This document shows, piece by piece, positions 5,228 through 5,441 of a stretch of DNA of 5,441 bases. Made by a program: the position numbers and the translations under genes. Positions within the stretch are counted from its first letter, which is position 1. The number at the start of each line of letters is the position of its first letter. Below the pieces are notes generated by a model, which was not told the origin of the DNA, searched no databases, and worked only from the letters and a program-made list of their open reading frames with translations. The DNA is from CAYFZO01 sp964347615 (GTDB lineage: Bacteria > Pseudomonadota > Gammaproteobacteria > Poriferisulfidales > Oxydemutatoraceae): assembly GCA_964347615.1 (NCBI GenBank), contig CAYFZO010000055.1, positions 1-5,441 of the forward strand, given 5' to 3'.

Positions 5228-5441
5228 ATGGCTATCAAACGACGCACCAAAAAACGTCGCGTAGCGAAAAAGCGTGCAGCGCCTAAAAAGCGCCGCACGA
5301 CCAAAAAGCGCGCGGCGCCTAAAAAGAAGCGTCGCACGACCAAAAAGCGTGCAGCGCCGAAAAAGCGTCGCACGACCAAGAAGCGCCGCACGACCAAAAA
5401 GCGCGCAGCGCCGAAAAAGAAGCGTCGCACGACCAAAAAGC
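5228..5441 (+). CDS. Lys/Arg-rich histone H1-like repeat protein (3' end outside window)
   Basis: The first 71 residues are visible before the right edge. By hand count they contain 25 Lys and 18 Arg (61% basic), 11 Thr, 10 Ala, 4 Pro and three others (Met, Ile, Val). There are no acidic, aromatic or glycine residues. The short leader MAIKRRTKKRRVA gives way to alternating hexamers KKRAAP and KKRRTT. Such composition is typical of bacterial histone H1-like or AlgP/HctB-like tails that bind nucleic acid by charge and stay disordered. Which family it belongs to cannot be told without the rest of the protein. The start is secured by a strong ribosome site. The 145 bp between 6S RNA and this gene hold a small hairpin (CACC/GGTG, about 5172-5183) and the palindrome AAGGCCTT (5184-5191), but no convincing promoter. 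It may therefore depend on upstream transcription. The gene sits where fau often follows ssrS. Confidence 0.85.
   Translation, partial: MAIKRRTKKRRVAKKRAAPKKRRTTKKRAAPKKKRRTTKKRAAPKKRRTTKKRRTTKKRAAPKKKRRTTKK
5267..5441 (+). repeat. In-frame tandem hexapeptide-coding repeats (18-nt base period)
   Basis: From codon 14 the gene is built of 18-nt units coding KKRAAP or KKRRTT, usually alternating as a 36-nt pair. An added AAG codon makes some pairs 39 nt. RRTTKK motifs begin at 5291, 5330, 5366, 5384 and 5423, giving steps of 39, 36, 18 and 39 nt. The 18-nt step marks a doubled KKRRTT. Copies differ at third positions (CGC/CGT, CCT/CCG, AAA/AAG), so they are not perfectly fresh duplications. The array continues beyond the window. 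Confidence 0.9.

Noticed and set aside
5086..5436. Minus-strand frame with Val/Phe/Arg repeats, resembling a membrane protein
   Set aside because: It is the mirror of the KKRAAP/KKRRTT codons; the plus frame has the strong ribosome site and a known type of composition.
5267..5441. CRISPR-like repeats
   Set aside because: The 18-39 nt steps leave no unique spacers and keep a single coding frame, so they are coding tandem repeats.

Overview
The window is a chromosomal housekeeping segment that is well conserved in Gammaproteobacteria. It holds a leftward operon ygfB-pepP-ubiH-ubiI-like, a divergent rightward operon (small leucine-zipper protein plus zapA), and then the 6S RNA gene ssrS. This is the order known from Escherichia and Pseudomonas, and I assign it to a gammaproteobacterium on synteny and protein motifs. 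I cannot name a genus. The last feature is less expected: the start of a Lys/Arg-repeat, histone-H1-like gene lies right after ssrS, where fau (ygfA) is usually found.

Region by region. Positions 1-1089 (minus) carry a UbiI/VisC-like flavin monooxygenase cut by the left edge. Positions 1079-2296 (minus) carry UbiH. Positions 2293-3651 (minus) carry Xaa-Pro aminopeptidase PepP. Positions 3611-4165 (minus) carry YgfB. All four genes overlap their neighbours (41, 4 and 11 nt), so they read as one translationally coupled transcript. The 150-bp divergent gap 4166-4315 holds an extended -10 candidate for ygfB and two overlapping candidates for the rightward operon. Positions 4316-4546 and 4543-4902 (plus) are the zipper protein and ZapA, joined by an ATGA overlap. 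6S RNA spans about 4890-5082 and its closing stem starts inside the last codons of zapA. A 145-bp gap with no clear promoter or terminator leads to the basic repeat protein at 5228, which runs off the right edge.

Functionally, UbiH and the UbiI-like enzyme hydroxylate the aromatic ring during ubiquinone synthesis, and PepP trims N-terminal X-Pro peptides. ZapA bundles FtsZ at the division ring. 6S RNA holds RNA polymerase-sigma70 in slow growth. The repeat protein is predicted to bind DNA or RNA by charge.

Base composition changes sharply near 3600. Hand counts of 60-base rows give about 78-80% G+C in the ubi/pepP block (1021-1080, 3541-3600). They give 53-57% at 3601-3720, 50% at 4081-4140, 42% in the divergent gap (4201-4260) and 48% at 4441-4500. 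I see no mobile element, CRISPR array, tRNA or rRNA, and no clearly undescribed system. The best leads are the repeat protein beside ssrS and the composition step at the pepP 5' end.
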